Position numbers and translations under genes: made by a program | NCBI GenBank assembly: GCA_031267995.1 | Contig: JAIRXZ010000003.1 | Coordinates: 1-5,633, forward strand | Length of the DNA: 5,633 bases | Reading direction: 5' to 3' | From: Odoribacteraceae bacterium | Lineage (GTDB): Bacteria; Bacteroidota; Bacteroidia; Bacteroidales; Marinifilaceae | Part shown: piece by piece, positions 5,342 to 5,633 of the stretch | Layout of the letters: each line of letters opens with the position of its first letter | How positions within the stretch are numbered: the stretch's first letter is position 1 | The notes under the pieces: model-generated | Seen by the model: the letters and a program-made list of their open reading frames with translations, nothing else | The model's database searches: none | Told to the model about the DNA's origin: nothing

Positions 5342-5512
5342 GGCCTGATTTGCATAACCGCATGCAAGCGTAGTGCGGCTTGCGGCAAAAAACAACCTCG
5401 TAATCCCTGCCTGAAAGGCAGGACTATTGGTGGTACAGTCCTGCCTTTCAGGCAGAAGTATATGATGCCGTCTTTCCGTGGGTCAACGACCCACGGTTAT
5501 GCAAATCAGGCC
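5342..5512. repeat. 171-bp element: 19-bp perfect TIRs enclosing three hairpins
   Basis: GGCCTGATTTGCATAACCG (5342-5360) is the exact reverse complement of 5494-5512. Inside lie a left hairpin (5358-~5385, CCGC...AAGC against GCTTGCGG), a central hairpin with perfect 19-bp arms (5407-5425 and 5437-5455, 11-nt loop), and a right hairpin CCGTGGGT/ACCCACGG (5476-5483 and 5489-5496) that overlaps the right end. Just outside the ends are small GGCC hairpins (GGCCCGAAAGGCC and GGCCCTCCGGGCC). The single strand would fold into a cloverleaf-like shape. It has no open reading frame. It is best read as a non-autonomous mobile or palindromic intergenic element. Confidence 0.85.
5407..5455. repeat. Perfect 19-bp-arm hairpin nested in the 171-bp element
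   Basis: The arms CTGCCTGAAAGGCAGGACT and its exact complement flank ATTGGTGGTAC. Each arm also contains its own small hairpin, CTGCCT-GAA-AGGCAG. The segment can therefore switch between one long stem and two short ones, as in a cruciform. No T tract follows. Confidence 0.9.
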
Positions 5513-5532
5513 CTCCGGGCCACCCCCGACGT

Positions 5533-5633
5533 GTTTACGGGTTTTATCGTCGGGGTTTAGGCGGGGAAGGGCGCACACGCGTGTGCGCCCCCACGGTTAC
5601 CGGTGTTGTCGTTGGGATGCGCACGCGGGAAAG
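5533..5633. repeat. Direct repeat copies 2 and 3, running off the window
   Basis: 5533-5595 is a diverged copy of the unit at 5213-5266, with GGCGGGGAAGG leading into a perfect 22-bp palindrome at 5569-5590 (arms GGGCGCACACG). From 5597 a third copy begins with the same 20 bases as 5213-5232. It gains 9 bases (ATGCGCACG), continues CGGGAAAG, and is cut by the window end. Confidence 0.75.

Noticed and set aside
5059..5395. Minus-strand small frames in the repeat region (60-68 residues)
   Set aside because: They translate palindromic repeats (GAHTGV-like strings recurring with the DNA repeat). They are not genes.

Overview
The window most likely comes from a GC-rich member of the Bacteroidales; an Alistipes-like genome would fit, but that is inference. 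The evidence is a fimbrillin-type surface lipoprotein with a BACON-like domain, A-rich start contexts without a clear Shine-Dalgarno, and a strong preference for C-ending codons. All supported genes lie on the plus strand.

Layout: (1) 16-2967 encodes a long lipoprotein with a signal peptide ending at Cys68, an Mfa/FimA-like N-terminal half, a BACON-like module, further beta-rich sequence, and a C-terminal segment of clearly lower GC. The first ~145 nt of this reading frame hold three inverted repeats, the last being a terminator-like hairpin with a T6 tract. Either the start is misplaced or the gene has a structured, attenuator-like front. (2) 2979-3440 is an open frame for a 153-residue protein dominated by eleven heptads of the type NSREIxx. 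The DNA beneath it is a 21-bp tandem array whose core, CTCGCGCGAG, is a perfect palindrome. (3) 3452-4582 encodes a 376-residue protein I do not recognise. It has a very basic N-terminus that is itself built on heptads, and a C-terminal coiled coil. The gaps between genes are only 11 nt, so the three probably form one transcription unit. It would end at a strong intrinsic terminator at 4741-4802.

From 4803 to the end there is no credible gene. The roughly 800 bp are a dense mosaic of palindromic repeats: a 135-bp element with 39-bp inverted ends and a shorter relative beside it; a GTAGGGGCGA-type element; several copies of a CGTGTGCGCCCCC-containing repeat; and a 171-bp element with 19-bp perfect inverted ends enclosing three hairpins. 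The window stops inside one of these repeats.

The most unusual part is the 21-bp palindrome array. Its period equals two turns of B-DNA and its core is invariant while the spacers change amino acids. It may therefore work as DNA or RNA (a protein-binding array or structured mRNA) as well as, or instead of, protein. How the three genes act together cannot be told from sequence alone. A surface adhesin or pilus-type lipoprotein followed by a repeat protein and a basic coiled-coil protein is all that is directly visible.
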